Origin: a virus
Virus record (IMG/VR): IMGVR_UViG_3300019752_000002
Location: 1 to 40,932 of that record
DNA length: 40,932 nt
Reading direction: 5' to 3' (one strand)
Shown piece by piece: positions 8,636-16,504 of this stretch (position 1 is its first letter; every line of letters starts with the position of its first letter). The translations under genes and the position numbers were made by a program. A model generated the notes under the pieces. That model did not search any database and was not told the origin of the DNA. It saw nothing but the letters and a program-made list of their open reading frames with translations.

Positions 8636-9667
8636 CTAAGCTACTACGTTCTTCACGATTCCGATAGGAGAGTCAACAACCATAATACTTCTGTGGAAAG
8701 CAACGATTTCAACACCATAAGCGTTTTCTTCTTGTTCTCCACCACTACCAACGATATGTAATTCTACCTTGATTCCGTCCATCACACCAGGACCACCAAA
8801 ATTAAGTCTTCTGATACTATGATCAAAACCAAGTAAAATCCAGTCAGCTGCATTGTCTGTATCTAAATAAACACCTACATACTTAGAACCACCGTTCATA
8901 GCATCTGCCATACTTCTTGAATTTACATCTACAGAGCCAGAAGGATTAACTTGATCCATCATTAATGACAATCTAGTTGCATGTAATCCAGCCACAAAAT
9001 CGCCTCTCTCAAAGTCGTCATTTTCAATGTTCTTTTGACTAGAAGCTAAGATATCAAGAGCTTCATTGAAACCTGCTCTGTCTAAAGTAGTTAAAGCTAA
9101 AGAGTTAGTGTAAGTGTAAAAATCTGGTCTAGCTGCTGCTGTAGCAACACAAGCCTTGCCATCAATCGTTTTTTGCCATGCTAAAGTTGGAGCTTCTAAA
9201 GTACTAAGTAAATGTACTACTTGCGCTCTTCTAGAACTCTTAACTTTTCTAAGTAACTTCTTCTTTTCAGCATCTAAGCCATTAATAACGTTGTTAACTG
9301 CTGCCATGTCTACTTCTGTACTAATGCTAGCGCCTAAAGTAGAGTTGTTAATACCATACTGATATAGTTTTTCATGGGGAATAGAAACTCTGATTCTTTC
9401 TTCTCTAGGAAAATCCCAAGATTCGATAGTGTAAGTTCTATCTTGCAGCTTTGCTAAATCAGCATCACTTGTCACAGTTCCGTCTGCTGCTACTGTAGAT
9501 AGTACGTTTCCGTCTAGTCCTAAAATTCTTTTATGTGTTTCAACTGTAGTCACAAACTGCTTGCCCTCTGATAACAGAGTAACTGCGTCTGGATTAGCTG
9601 ACACCATGCCCTCTTGAATTTCTACTGTAAACACACCTTCAATAATTTCTTTTGCTGTCATTGCCAT
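8636..9667 (-). CDS. Major capsid protein, 343 aa
   Basis: Position after scaffold and the size point to the capsid subunit. The sequence opens MAMTAKEIIEGVFTVEIQEG and has an HK97-like layout: an N-terminal arm, a helix-rich stretch near 120-160, and alternating beta segments ending IVAFHRSIMVVDSPIGIVKNVVA. The AAGGAG ribosome-binding site is 8 nt before the ATG. It has its own late-type promoter (9720-9748), matching the need for high expression. Codon use here is slightly less AT-driven than in neighbours (more ACC/AAC), as often seen in abundant proteins. Confidence 0.8.
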   Translation of the reverse strand: MAMTAKEIIEGVFTVEIQEGMVSANPDAVTLLSEGKQFVTTVETHKRILGLDGNVLSTVAADGTVTSDADLAKLQDRTYTIESWDFPREERIRVSIPHEKLYQYGINNSTLGASISTEVDMAAVNNVINGLDAEKKKLLRKVKSSRRAQVVHLLSTLEAPTLAWQKTIDGKACVATAAARPDFYTYTNSLALTTLDRAGFNEALDILASSQKNIENDDFERGDFVAGLHATRLSLMMDQVNPSGSVDVNSRSMADAMNGGSKYVGVYLDTDNAADWILLGFDHSIRRLNFGGPGVMDGIKVELHIVGSGGEQEENAYGVEIVAFHRSIMVVDSPIGIVKNVVA

Positions 9668-9719
9668 AATTAACTCCTTTATAATTTGTAATAATATAGC
9701 TCAATTCCGTCTCTGCTAT

Positions 9720-9748
9720 ATATTAGCTACTAGTATTTTCTTTGTTAA
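9720..9748 (-). promoter_or_regulatory. Late-class promoter for major capsid gene
   Basis: Minus strand reads TTAACA (9748-9743), 17 bp, then TAATAT (9725-9720). The -35 box is extended as TTAACAAAG, as at the terminase and 39.3-kb sites. It is back-to-back with the early-type promoter of the plus-strand cassette, and the TGTGA pair at 9760-9776 lies between the two. Confidence 0.55.
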
Positions 9749-9759
9749 TTTTTGCTTTA

Positions 9760-9776
9760 TGTGACTTATTTGTGAA
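9760..9776 (+). promoter_or_regulatory. TGTGA direct-repeat operator, site 1
   Basis: TGTGAC at 9760 and TGTGAA at 9771 are 11 bp apart, one helical turn. The second copy begins 21 bp before the -35 box, the same distance as at sites 2, 3 and 5. Likely binding site for a transcription regulator. Confidence 0.55.
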
Positions 9777-9791
9777 CTCAGCTAGCAGGGC

Positions 9792-9820
9792 TTGACTTAT
9801 CTAAAATGAAATGCTAAACT
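9792..9820 (+). promoter_or_regulatory. Sigma70-type promoter for plus-strand cassette A
   Basis: TTGACT (9792-9797), 17-bp spacer, TAAACT (9815-9820). The transcript would start near 9827 and reach the AAGGAGG binding site of the 9849 gene almost at once, so this unit lacks the longer leader seen in the other cassettes. Confidence 0.6.
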
Positions 9821-9848
9821 CTATTATAACTTTGCTAAAGGAGGCAAA

Positions 9849-10118
9849 ATGAGAGACTCAATTAAATCAGTTAATATTAAAGATACTACTTTTACCTTTC
9901 ACACAGAAGGAGGATACTTAGTAGCATACGACAATACTAAGAAAAGGAAAATTAATATAGTGAGAGGTGATAAATATATCTTCTTTGGACTTTTACTTTT
10001 AGGATTTAGGGAAGAGTTAACTAAACAAGCTTTGCACTTAGAAAAGGAAGGCTTTTTAATTAAGCCAAAATCCGAATATCTCAAAGATATTAATAATAGG
10101 ATGGTTAGGTATTTTTAG
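9849..10118 (+). CDS. Cassette A: small protein of unknown function, 89 aa
   Basis: A plus-strand gene set between two minus-strand head genes, with its own promoter (9792-9820) and a strong ribosome-binding site (AAAGGAGG, 6 nt before the ATG). The product (MRDSIKSVNIKDTTFTFHTE) is beta-rich at the N-terminus and basic at the C-terminus, with no membrane segment or known motif. Its independent promoter inside the late block makes it a moron-type accessory gene, probably expressed early. Function unknown. Confidence 0.75.
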   Translation: MRDSIKSVNIKDTTFTFHTEGGYLVAYDNTKKRKINIVRGDKYIFFGLLLLGFREELTKQALHLEKEGFLIKPKSEYLKDINNRMVRYF

Positions 10119-10125
10119 GGATTGC

Positions 10126-10695
10126 TTACTTAGTTCTTGCTTCTTCTAGTCTTGCTAATAGTTCTTCTTTAGTTCCGCTTACCTTTAAACCGAAAAATCT
10201 ACACTCTTCTTTAAGCTGGTCAACAAAGTATTTTTCATATTCCTTAGCTTCTAAGATTTTACGTTCCCAAACCTCAAAAGTTCTATTATATGGGTCTATC
10301 TTAAGTTCTATGTTAAGTTCTTTCTTTAATATTACAGCTATCTCATACACGCTTAACGCTGTTAGCTTTTCTTTAGTTAAGCCTTTATCGAAAGCTAAGG
10401 TTTTAAACTGCTCTTTAAACTTGTCAAATATTTCTAGTTGCATAGCTTTAAAAGCCTCAGCATTCCTAAAATATGGATCTGTTACATGAATAGCAATAAA
10501 CCAATGCTCTATCATCCTTGCAGCTTCAATTACATGGTGTCCAAATATTTCTATAAACTCTTCTTCTTCTGTTATTCTGATCCATTCGGGCTTTAAATAC
10601 TTTTTAGGTATGTTTCTATCTGGCTTATTATGCTCTTTTACTTGCAATCTAACTCTAGTAGCATTTACTCTTACAACTTCGTTTATCTTAGCCAT
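10126..10695 (-). CDS. Head protein with C-terminal SAP-like motif, 189 aa
   Basis: It lies between scaffold and capsid genes and shares one base with the scaffold stop. Residues about 160-189 (LKEECRFFGLKVSGTKEELLARLEEA) match the SAP helix-turn-helix pattern (two short helices, G, T-K-x-E-L), a small DNA-binding element. The remainder is charged and mostly helical. A role at the head-DNA interface or in head decoration is inferred; the main body belongs to no family I recognise. Confidence 0.5.
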   Translation of the reverse strand: MAKINEVVRVNATRVRLQVKEHNKPDRNIPKKYLKPEWIRITEEEEFIEIFGHHVIEAARMIEHWFIAIHVTDPYFRNAEAFKAMQLEIFDKFKEQFKTLAFDKGLTKEKLTALSVYEIAVILKKELNIELKIDPYNRTFEVWERKILEAKEYEKYFVDQLKEECRFFGLKVSGTKEELLARLEEARTK

Positions 10696-11249
10696 TATTT
10701 ACCCTCCTTTGCTTTCTTAGCTTCTGCTCTAAGCTTCAATACACCTTCTAAGCTAGGGTCTTTGCCAGTTGGGCTATAAGGTTGAAATAAACTACTTGCA
10801 TTTGGGTTTGGTGTGTCCTGATTTACTTTCTGCTGCTTTGTTAACGTATTGTAAAGCGTAGTTAACGTAGTTTTATCGAAACCTTCAGGCTTAAAATCCT
10901 TGTCAATCTCTTTAATCTTAGAAACTAAGCTTTCTACTTCCTTAGCCGCCTGAGCTGACTCAATGCCTGCTTTTACCTGCTCTGCTACTGTGTTAGCCAT
11001 TTGCTGCGCTAGCTCTGCTTTAAAAGCCTCAGCATCGAAAGGATTTTCCTTTGCTGGCTTCTTTTCTTTTAGCTTTGCTTGCAATGCTTGAATTGTAGTT
11101 TCGTGGTTTTTGAGCTTTGCTTCAAGTTCTGTTTCGTCTCTCTCTTCAAGCTCTTTTTTCTTAGCTTCTAGGGCGTCTTTCTCTGCTTGCAATGCTGCTT
11201 TCTCTGCTTCGATTGCTTCTTGTGCTGCTTTTAATTCTGCTTCTGTCAT
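10695..11249 (-). CDS. Capsid scaffold protein, 184 aa
   Basis: An almost continuous coiled coil (residues 1-65, heptad-rich in Ala, Glu, Lys), then a Pro-containing hinge (KKPAKENPFDAEAFKAELAQ) and a second helical part. It ends with a disordered stretch (NPNASSLFQPYSPTGKDPS) and a basic tail. This composition, and the place between portal and capsid, is that of tailed-phage scaffolding proteins (GPO/gp11-like). No protease motif is present. It has a late-class promoter at 11285-11313. Confidence 0.75.
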   Translation of the reverse strand: MTEAELKAAQEAIEAEKAALQAEKDALEAKKKELEERDETELEAKLKNHETTIQALQAKLKEKKPAKENPFDAEAFKAELAQQMANTVAEQVKAGIESAQAAKEVESLVSKIKEIDKDFKPEGFDKTTLTTLYNTLTKQQKVNQDTPNPNASSLFQPYSPTGKDPSLEGVLKLRAEAKKAKEGK

Positions 11250-11284
11250 TTTACCTCCAAGTTAATAACTAGTTGCCTCGCTTA

Positions 11285-11313
11285 CTATTAGCTAATTTAG
11301 CAGGATTTGTTAA
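11285..11313 (-). promoter_or_regulatory. Late-class promoter upstream of scaffold gene
   Basis: Minus strand: TTAACA (11313-11308), 17 bp, TAATAG (11290-11285). It is diverging from the cassette B promoter, with the TGTGA pair (11323-11339) in between. Confidence 0.55.
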
Positions 11314-11322
11314 GGGGCTAAA

Positions 11323-11339
11323 TGTGAAAAGTTTGTGAA
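11323..11339 (+). promoter_or_regulatory. TGTGA direct-repeat operator, site 2
   Basis: TGTGAAAAGTTTGTGAA contains two TGTGAA copies starting 11 bp apart (11323, 11334). The second starts 21 bp before the -35 box. The 17-mer and the following TGTTAGCATTGAGC are identical to site 3. Confidence 0.6.
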
Positions 11340-11354
11340 GTGTTAGCATTGAGC

Positions 11355-11383
11355 TTGACTTATTCAGTTTAATATGCAATACT
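11355..11383 (+). promoter_or_regulatory. Sigma70-type promoter for cassette B
   Basis: TTGACT (11355-11360), 17-bp spacer, AATACT (11378-11383). Drives the two plus-strand genes at 11435 and 11937. Confidence 0.6.
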
Positions 11384-11434
11384 TAGTTATTGAAGCAAGG
11401 GAATGTTCCTAAGCTTAGCTAAGAAGGAGACAAC
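11384..11434 (+). promoter_or_regulatory. Shared 5' leader, copy in cassette B
   Basis: Begins TAGTTATTGAAGCAAGGGAA then TGTTCCTAAGCT and ends in the AAGGAGACAAC binding site. The same leader, with few changes, precedes the genes at 13877 and (partly) 33094. AGGGA and TCCT can pair around a short loop, so the leader may form a small hairpin just upstream of the ribosome-binding site. Confidence 0.5.
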
Positions 11435-11896
11435 ATGATGAACTTAACTAACCAAATCAGTCAAGCAAGAGAAGATGAAATCAGAGCAACATATGTAGCA
11501 TCTACAGAAGCTAATATTTATACAAAAGGGTCTTTAGGAATGTGGTTAACTAATAAAGCTGATAATGAAAAAACATATTGTAACTGTGCAAGCGCTCCAA
11601 TGTTAAAAGAAGTAAAAAAAGCTCTTAATATATCTCTAATAGGCGGTGCTGAGATTAACCATCTATATAGAATTAAGACCTCCCCAGAAGGATGTTTCTT
11701 TAGAACATTAAGAGATGCTAGCACTGGTAATCTATTTTTATTTAAATTTAACTTTAGTAGTTATGATTATTTAGTATTAAAGGATACACCTTGGAATAGA
11801 TTTCAAATAGCTGAGATTACAGCAACTGACGTAACACTTAAAAAACAAAATAAGGAATGGGAATACTTAAATAACACAGCATCTTTAAATAAATAG
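11435..11896 (+). CDS. Cassette B first gene: unknown, 153 aa
   Basis: Starts ATGATG after AAGGAGACAAC. The product (MMNLTNQISQAREDEIRATY) has a helical N-terminus and a Cys pair (YCNC) near residue 48-50, then a beta-rich body ending in Lys/Asn-rich sequence. No known domain was recognised and no membrane segment is present. Transcribed against the surrounding head genes from its own promoter; an early host-directed or anti-defence role is possible but only inference. Confidence 0.75.
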   Translation: MMNLTNQISQAREDEIRATYVASTEANIYTKGSLGMWLTNKADNEKTYCNCASAPMLKEVKKALNISLIGGAEINHLYRIKTSPEGCFFRTLRDASTGNLFLFKFNFSSYDYLVLKDTPWNRFQIAEITATDVTLKKQNKEWEYLNNTASLNK

Positions 11897-11902
11897 TTAA
11901 TT

Positions 11903-11920
11903 GTAGGGCTTAGGCCCTGC
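11903..11920 (+). terminator. Intercistronic hairpin, cassette B
   Basis: GTAGGGC-TTAG-GCCCTGC forms a 7-bp stem with a 4-nt loop and no T tract. It is followed by CAGCTTAGGAGGC, the binding site for the next gene. The block GGGCTTAGGCCCTGCCAGCT through GGAGGC is repeated exactly at 14197-14223. Confidence 0.6.
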
Positions 11921-11936
11921 CAGCTTAGGAGGCCAA

Positions 11937-12335
11937 ATGAACATATATGAGCAATTAAAACAAACAGTAAAAGAAGTCAGGAAAGAGCCAGCACTTAGTA
12001 CATCTAAGAAAAGATTTAATAACTTAGTATATAGCCGTTTTCTTAGCTATGCTAAACGAAATGATTTAATAAGTATGAACGCTCCTTTCTCTGATATAGA
12101 GCTTTATAACACTGTACACGACTATATAAGCTGGGGTAATTTATTATTAACTGGTAAAGATGAATATTTTTGTCCACAATATAAGCTATTATTTAGCTAT
12201 GTAGGAAGTGAAATACTAGTAAGTGATGCTAATATAGAAGAAATAATAGCTTATAAAAAGTCTGTAATTAGTCGAGAAGAAGAAAAACTAGCAGCTAAGC
12301 GAGCTGAGTTAAATGAAATCTTAGCTACTCTGTAA
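11937..12335 (+). CDS. Cassette B second gene: unknown, 132 aa
   Basis: Uses the TTAGGAGG site 6 nt before the ATG. The protein (MNIYEQLKQTVKEVRKEPAL) is mostly helical and ends in a probable coiled coil (residues 105-132). Its 3' end overlaps the 3' end of the portal gene on the other strand by 11 nt, so antisense contact with the portal message is built in. No family recognised. Confidence 0.7.
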   Translation: MNIYEQLKQTVKEVRKEPALSTSKKRFNNLVYSRFLSYAKRNDLISMNAPFSDIELYNTVHDYISWGNLLLTGKDEYFCPQYKLLFSYVGSEILVSDANIEEIIAYKKSVISREEEKLAAKRAELNEILATL

Positions 12336-13656
12336 CTTCGTCAACTTCGCTACCCTCGCCCTCTAAGCCATCATCATCAATACCCAAGTCTTCTGGAGTT
12401 AAGCCGTAAAGCTTAATCTCTGTAGCTGCTTTTTCATAGCTAACATTGAATACATTAGCATAAAGTTGCTGAAAGTTAATTAAGCCTATCTTGTACAAGT
12501 TTTCATTGTAAGTTAACTTTTCTTGCTCTGTTTCGTTCACTTTTAAGTCTGGAAAGCTTATACTATCATAGCCCACATCGATATTAAAGCCTTCTTTTAG
12601 CCTATCCCAAAGTTCTTGCTCATGTTGCTCAAATATCATAGTATGATTCTTTCTAGCTTTGTTGATATAGTTAAGCTTTACCATCTTAGCTGCTGCACTT
12701 TCGCTTCCTGATTCCTCGCTAGGTATAACGGCAGTAATATCTGCTCCTTGCTGCACTGCAATTTGCTTTAATATCTCTGTGTACATGTCAAAAAGGTCTA
12801 AAAGTACCTTAACATCGCCAGGAATTATCATGTCCAGCTTATTACCTTTGCCAACTTGTACAACTTGGTTGACAGAGCCTAGGTTAGCTAGCATAGCCTT
12901 AGTTTTCTCTGGGTCTGTGCTACTTTCTAATACCATCTGCGAAATAAGCTTAATAGAGCCAGCATATATGCCCCAGCTAATGTCAGATATGAAAGCTTCT
13001 TGTAATATAACTAAGCTAGAAAGGTAAGCTTTCTTGTTGTTAAACGTCGTAATCTCGACGATAGGGCTTTTAGTAATGCCGTTCATTTCGCGTTCACGCT
13101 TAACTACTACAATATTGCTGTTTTCCTCGCTCTTATATTGCTCTAGTGGCTCTTTTTCTAAGTCATAATCATTAACTGCTTTGTCTATTGCTAAAGCTAT
13201 GTCATATATGTCTAAAGTGTTCTCTTGCTCTATGTAAAGCACTGTGTTATTATCATCTTTGCTCATAAAACTATACTGGCCTTGCACAAAATATCTTGTT
13301 GGATCTAGAGCAGTAAATTTTACCTTGTTGTCCTTGTCTGTGCTTAGATAAGTAGCAGCTCTTTTATGTAGTTGGTAAAATCTTTCTAAGTATACCTCAT
13401 TAACCTTTAAGCTCTTATTATCTAGCTGTGAATCATTCTTTAAAACTCTTGTAAAGTCTTCGCTATATAGGCTAGATATGCTGTTTATCATGCTTTCAAT
13501 AAAAGTTAAAGGCTGCACTTTAATTCTGCTTAGAAAGTCTTTGTGTTTATTGTTCAATATGCTTTGCATACTTTGTATATATTCAGAGTCGGCAAAGTAA
13601 GCGCTATTATTAGCTGCTAGGCTAGTAAAGTTAGGGATATTATTAAAATGTAGCAT
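12325..13656 (-). CDS. Portal protein, 443 aa
   Basis: Follows large terminase in the head block and has the size and make-up of a short portal protein: helical wing and stem regions and an acidic C-terminal tail (LEGEGSEVDEVTE). The segment ITAVIPSEESGSESAAAKMV followed by a long helix (residues about 310-360) fits the portal crown/wing region. The dodecamer would form the DNA entry channel and dock terminase. GAGGAAATAAC precedes the ATG. A variant late promoter may lie at 13688-13714. Confidence 0.7.
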   Translation of the reverse strand: MLHFNNIPNFTSLAANNSAYFADSEYIQSMQSILNNKHKDFLSRIKVQPLTFIESMINSISSLYSEDFTRVLKNDSQLDNKSLKVNEVYLERFYQLHKRAATYLSTDKDNKVKFTALDPTRYFVQGQYSFMSKDDNNTVLYIEQENTLDIYDIALAIDKAVNDYDLEKEPLEQYKSEENSNIVVVKREREMNGITKSPIVEITTFNNKKAYLSSLVILQEAFISDISWGIYAGSIKLISQMVLESSTDPEKTKAMLANLGSVNQVVQVGKGNKLDMIIPGDVKVLLDLFDMYTEILKQIAVQQGADITAVIPSEESGSESAAAKMVKLNYINKARKNHTMIFEQHEQELWDRLKEGFNIDVGYDSISFPDLKVNETEQEKLTYNENLYKIGLINFQQLYANVFNVSYEKAATEIKLYGLTPEDLGIDDDGLEGEGSEVDEVTE

Positions 13657-13687
13657 TGTTATTTCCTCGTTTTATAGTTCATTAGTT

Positions 13688-13714
13688 ATTATAATAGCGG
13701 GCTTTGTTAGTTAA
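13688..13714 (-). promoter_or_regulatory. Possible late promoter for portal gene (variant)
   Basis: Minus strand has TTAACT (13714-13709) and TATAAT (13693-13688) only 15 bp apart, overlapping CTAACAAAGC, which resembles the TTAACAAAG core of the other late promoters. It is the weakest match of the set. Confidence 0.35.
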
Positions 13715-13748
13715 GTAATGCTTAGAAGTAAAACTAATGTGTTCAATT

Positions 13749-13784
13749 TGTGAATAAAGCCTTTAATTGTGAAAAGTTTGTGAA
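13749..13784 (+). promoter_or_regulatory. TGTGA repeat operator, site 3
   Basis: TGTGAA at 13749, 13768 and 13779. The last two are 11 bp apart, and the last begins 21 bp before the -35 box. The upstream copy is spaced 19 bp away. Confidence 0.6.
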
Positions 13785-13799
13785 GTGTTAGCATTGAGC

Positions 13800-13828
13800 T
13801 TGACTTTGTAAATTAAATATATTATAGT
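13800..13828 (+). promoter_or_regulatory. Sigma70-type promoter for cassette C
   Basis: TTGACT (13800-13805), 17 bp, TATAGT (13823-13828). Preceded by the same TGTTAGCATTGAGC stretch as in cassette B and followed by the same leader. Confidence 0.65.
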
Positions 13829-13876
13829 TAGTTATTGAAGCAAGGGAATGGTCCTAAGCTAGAGAAAGGAGACATC
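13829..13876 (+). promoter_or_regulatory. Shared 5' leader, copy in cassette C
   Basis: TAGTTATTGAAGCAAGGGAA followed by TGGTCCTAAGCTAG and AAAGGAGACATC. Nearly the same as the cassette B leader over about 35 nt, showing duplication of the whole promoter-leader unit. Confidence 0.5.
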
Positions 13877-14182
13877 ATGAGTAACTTAACTGATAACCAA
13901 TTCAACCTACTTATCAACTTTCTAGTAGCAAAATATAATATAAAAGATTTATCAGCTCAATTAGGTCTAGTTGAAGCTGTAGAAATTGCTTTAAACTTTG
14001 GGAAAGAAATGATTCAAAATCTAAGCAATGATAAGATAAACATGATTGCAGTTTTAACACTTAAAGAAACAGAAGAAAAAGTTGATAGTAAAAAATTTAT
14101 TGACAGTATCAAAGAAACTTTAACAGCAATCAGGGATAACTATTCTAACTTTTTAGAATCTGTTGTTTTAGCTAAATCTTAA
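13877..14182 (+). CDS. Cassette C: unknown helical protein, 101 aa
   Basis: I chose ATG 13877 because AAAGGAGACATC lies directly before it; an upstream in-frame ATG at 13835 sits inside the shared leader and has no binding site. The protein (MSNLTDNQFNLLINFLVAKY) is almost wholly helical and acidic, with a possible four-helix arrangement. No known domain. It is followed by a perfect hairpin and by a ribosome-binding site with no gene, a sign that a second gene was lost. Confidence 0.75.
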   Translation: MSNLTDNQFNLLINFLVAKYNIKDLSAQLGLVEAVEIALNFGKEMIQNLSNDKINMIAVLTLKETEEKVDSKKFIDSIKETLTAIRDNYSNFLESVVLAKS

Positions 14183-14192
14183 ATTAATTAAT

Positions 14193-14210
14193 GCAGGGCT
14201 TAGGCCCTGC
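14193..14210 (+). terminator. Hairpin after cassette C with orphan ribosome-binding site
   Basis: GCAGGGC-TTAG-GCCCTGC is a perfect 7-bp stem with a TTAG loop. It is followed by CAGCTTAGGAGGC, identical to cassette B, but here only the tail end of the terminase gene follows and no open frame starts (ATG CAT AGC TAA). Confidence 0.6.
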
Positions 14211-14227
14211 CAGCTTAGGAGGCTCTG

Positions 14228-15922
14228 CTAAACCTTATGCATAGCTAACTTAGTCCCGCTTAGAAAATATCCCTTAATTCCATAACTAACAGCATCACCT
14301 ACGTGTGAATCCTGCTTATTTACTAAGCCATCATCTTTATATCGGTATATCTGCATCATGTCGCAAAGTACTTCGCAATCTTTGTTACAGTAAAGCTGAC
14401 CTAGCTCTATTCTGTCAAATATGTCTCTATGTACTGTCATAATATCTCTGTTGTCTACTTCATTAACATTAAAGCCTTGTTCAGCGAGTAGGTATGCTGT
14501 GCTATGGTTAACATAGGTGTGGTTTTGCGTGATAGCCCTATCAGCATGTATCCAGTCTGAGTACATATCAAAGCCATGTTTTAAAGCCCATTTCTTAGTA
14601 TCTTCTGGCCTTGATGTATTGTCAATAAAGAATGTGTCTTCTATGAAGATTAGGCTTGTAGCTTTGTGTATCTTAATTAAGCTATAGTTTTGGCTCATTC
14701 TATGCCCACCATTATCACTTGCTATAATAGTATCCCAGCCATTTTCTTTAGTCATTTCGCCAAATCTGTTAATGGCTTCTTGCTTAGTTATAAAGTGTTT
14801 CTTTTCGTCCAGGTTAGGCCATACACGGCCTTTTATACTTGCAGCAGGGTTTATATCGTACTCTCTAGCTACTTTAACTGGGTCATTAAGCTTACCTGTT
14901 TCTCTGTCATACCAGCTTTGGTTGCAGGTAGGATTATCTTTCCAATGCAGCCTGATGAATGTCCATACCTTAGTATTGTGAGTCTTCTTAACTTTAAAAA
15001 AGCTGTAAGCAATGCTTCGATATGTACTAAATAAAATCATACGGCCCGTTGATGCAGAAACAGCAGAGAATAACTCACCTTCTATATTTTCATGCTCAGC
15101 TGACCAAGGGTCAATTTCATCGCCGTAGAACTCATGACTAGCTTGCCCCGTTCCCGTTCCTTTACCAAATACGCTGCCATCTAGTCTATTAGTCCCATAT
15201 ATGAATAATATAGGGTTGTGGCCTCGGTAAATAGCTGTCTGATTTAGCTTACGCTCGCTTGTGTTATGTAATGCGTCGTTTTCCCAGTCGTCAGGCACAA
15301 AGATAGAGTTGTTAAAATGGAAGTCTATTCTAGTAAATGTGGAGTTATTCTTAGTATCACCTTTTAGATCAATATCTTTGCTAGATTTGTTACTAGCTAG
15401 CATTACCATATTCTTTTTATGTCTTAGGTTACGTCGTTGTTGAAAGCTAACATATGTAGAAGCCCCAGCACGCCTTGATTTTTCTACATGAACTGACTTC
15501 TTGCCATATTCGAGCTCGTGTATGAACTCTAACTGATTTGAGTAAGGCATTAACGGTAAAAGCTGCTCTCCTCCAACGTCCATGTTACGGTTTGAGTCTG
15601 TAGTGTAGCCATCTATAAGCAAATCAAACATATAGTTCTTAGCTGCAAAGTCTTCTACTTCCAAGTAAAGCTCATGGTCCGCTAAGATAACTTCTAGGAT
15701 GTCGAATCTGTAAGCAATAAAGTTTTTAAGGTAGGCTATATAAGTTTCGTTTAGCTCTTCTACTGTGTAAACATCTTTGTTATCTTGTAATCTATCCAGC
15801 CAGGGCAAAAAGGACATTAGGTCTTGAAATACAGCCCAAACAGTGTCTTTATGCTCTGACTCTCTAGGCCTAATGGAGTTCCACTGCCAGTCATGATGAT
15901 TTGCTGGTCTATTTTCTAGCAT
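14228..15922 (-). CDS. terL: Terminase large subunit, 564 aa
   Basis: Packaging motor with ATPase and nuclease halves. Visible motifs: a Walker A-type loop KSRRAGAST (about residues 148-156), Walker B with catalytic acid FYGDEID (about 263-269), an ATPase coupling stretch ILFSTYRS, and an RNase H-like nuclease with IIASDNGG (about 397), a second acidic site at SDWIHADRAI, and DSHVGDAVSYG (about 540). The length is typical. It overlaps the small-subunit gene by 14 nt, indicating coupled translation. Its 3' end abuts cassette C on the other strand. Confidence 0.85.
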   Translation of the reverse strand: MLENRPANHHDWQWNSIRPRESEHKDTVWAVFQDLMSFLPWLDRLQDNKDVYTVEELNETYIAYLKNFIAYRFDILEVILADHELYLEVEDFAAKNYMFDLLIDGYTTDSNRNMDVGGEQLLPLMPYSNQLEFIHELEYGKKSVHVEKSRRAGASTYVSFQQRRNLRHKKNMVMLASNKSSKDIDLKGDTKNNSTFTRIDFHFNNSIFVPDDWENDALHNTSERKLNQTAIYRGHNPILFIYGTNRLDGSVFGKGTGTGQASHEFYGDEIDPWSAEHENIEGELFSAVSASTGRMILFSTYRSIAYSFFKVKKTHNTKVWTFIRLHWKDNPTCNQSWYDRETGKLNDPVKVAREYDINPAASIKGRVWPNLDEKKHFITKQEAINRFGEMTKENGWDTIIASDNGGHRMSQNYSLIKIHKATSLIFIEDTFFIDNTSRPEDTKKWALKHGFDMYSDWIHADRAITQNHTYVNHSTAYLLAEQGFNVNEVDNRDIMTVHRDIFDRIELGQLYCNKDCEVLCDMMQIYRYKDDGLVNKQDSHVGDAVSYGIKGYFLSGTKLAMHKV

Positions 15923-16412
15923 TGTGCTTTTCTCTTATAAGTTTAAGTTTATTTTGTGTTTGCTTTGGGCTTAGTCGCTCTGTTAGCACATCTTGAATAG
16001 CTTCTAGTGTCTTAAGCTCTTTAGTACTCCAATTTTGGGAGTCTTTGTTAGTTAAGTAAAAGATAAGCAGCTTATCAGATCCAGGATACCACTTTTTATT
16101 CTTTTCTTTTTTGATAACTACAAATTTACCTGTTTCTTTGTCTAGTACTTCTGTTGTTTTAACTTCTGTTTTGTAATACCCAGCAGCTCTTTTTATTAAG
16201 TCACTTATCATTTTTGTTATTGTTTTGGCGTGGCCATCAGCTATAGCTTTGCTTATTTGTGCATTCTCTCTTTTGTACTTAGTAAAAGAGTCCGCATGGA
16301 TGCCAAAACTAAGCCCTACTGCACGTTCTGTGTATCCTTGGGATATAAGGCTTGTAATCTTTTCCAGTGCTTCTGGAGTTAATAGTAATCCGATTTTTGA
16401 AACGTTAGCCAT
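15909..16412 (-). CDS. terS: Terminase small subunit, 167 aa
   Basis: DNA-recognition partner of the packaging motor. The N-terminal third has a helix-turn-helix: TPEALEKITSLISQGYTERA, then VGLSFGIHADSFTKYKREN, as in small terminases and related phiKZ/Mu-type packaging proteins. The C-terminal part is basic with a coiled coil. Start choice: ATG 16412 is preceded, 11 nt away, by GGAGGAGG; an in-frame GTG at 16469 would add 19 residues but has no binding site. First gene of the late strand, driven by the promoter at 16505-16533. Confidence 0.65.
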   Translation of the reverse strand: MANVSKIGLLLTPEALEKITSLISQGYTERAVGLSFGIHADSFTKYKRENAQISKAIADGHAKTITKMISDLIKRAAGYYKTEVKTTEVLDKETGKFVVIKKEKNKKWYPGSDKLLIFYLTNKDSQNWSTKELKTLEAIQDVLTERLSPKQTQNKLKLIREKHNARK

Positions 16413-16504
16413 GCTGTGTAATTCCTCCTCCAAGAAATAGGTAAAAGCTTTGTTTGGCACATAAACCACTTTTAGGGCTTAGAGGTGAAAAGCTTTGTTA
16501 CTAA

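Noticed and set aside
11323-11339. Ordinary CRP site
   Set aside because: The TGTGA copies are direct repeats, with no TCACA partner 6 bp away.
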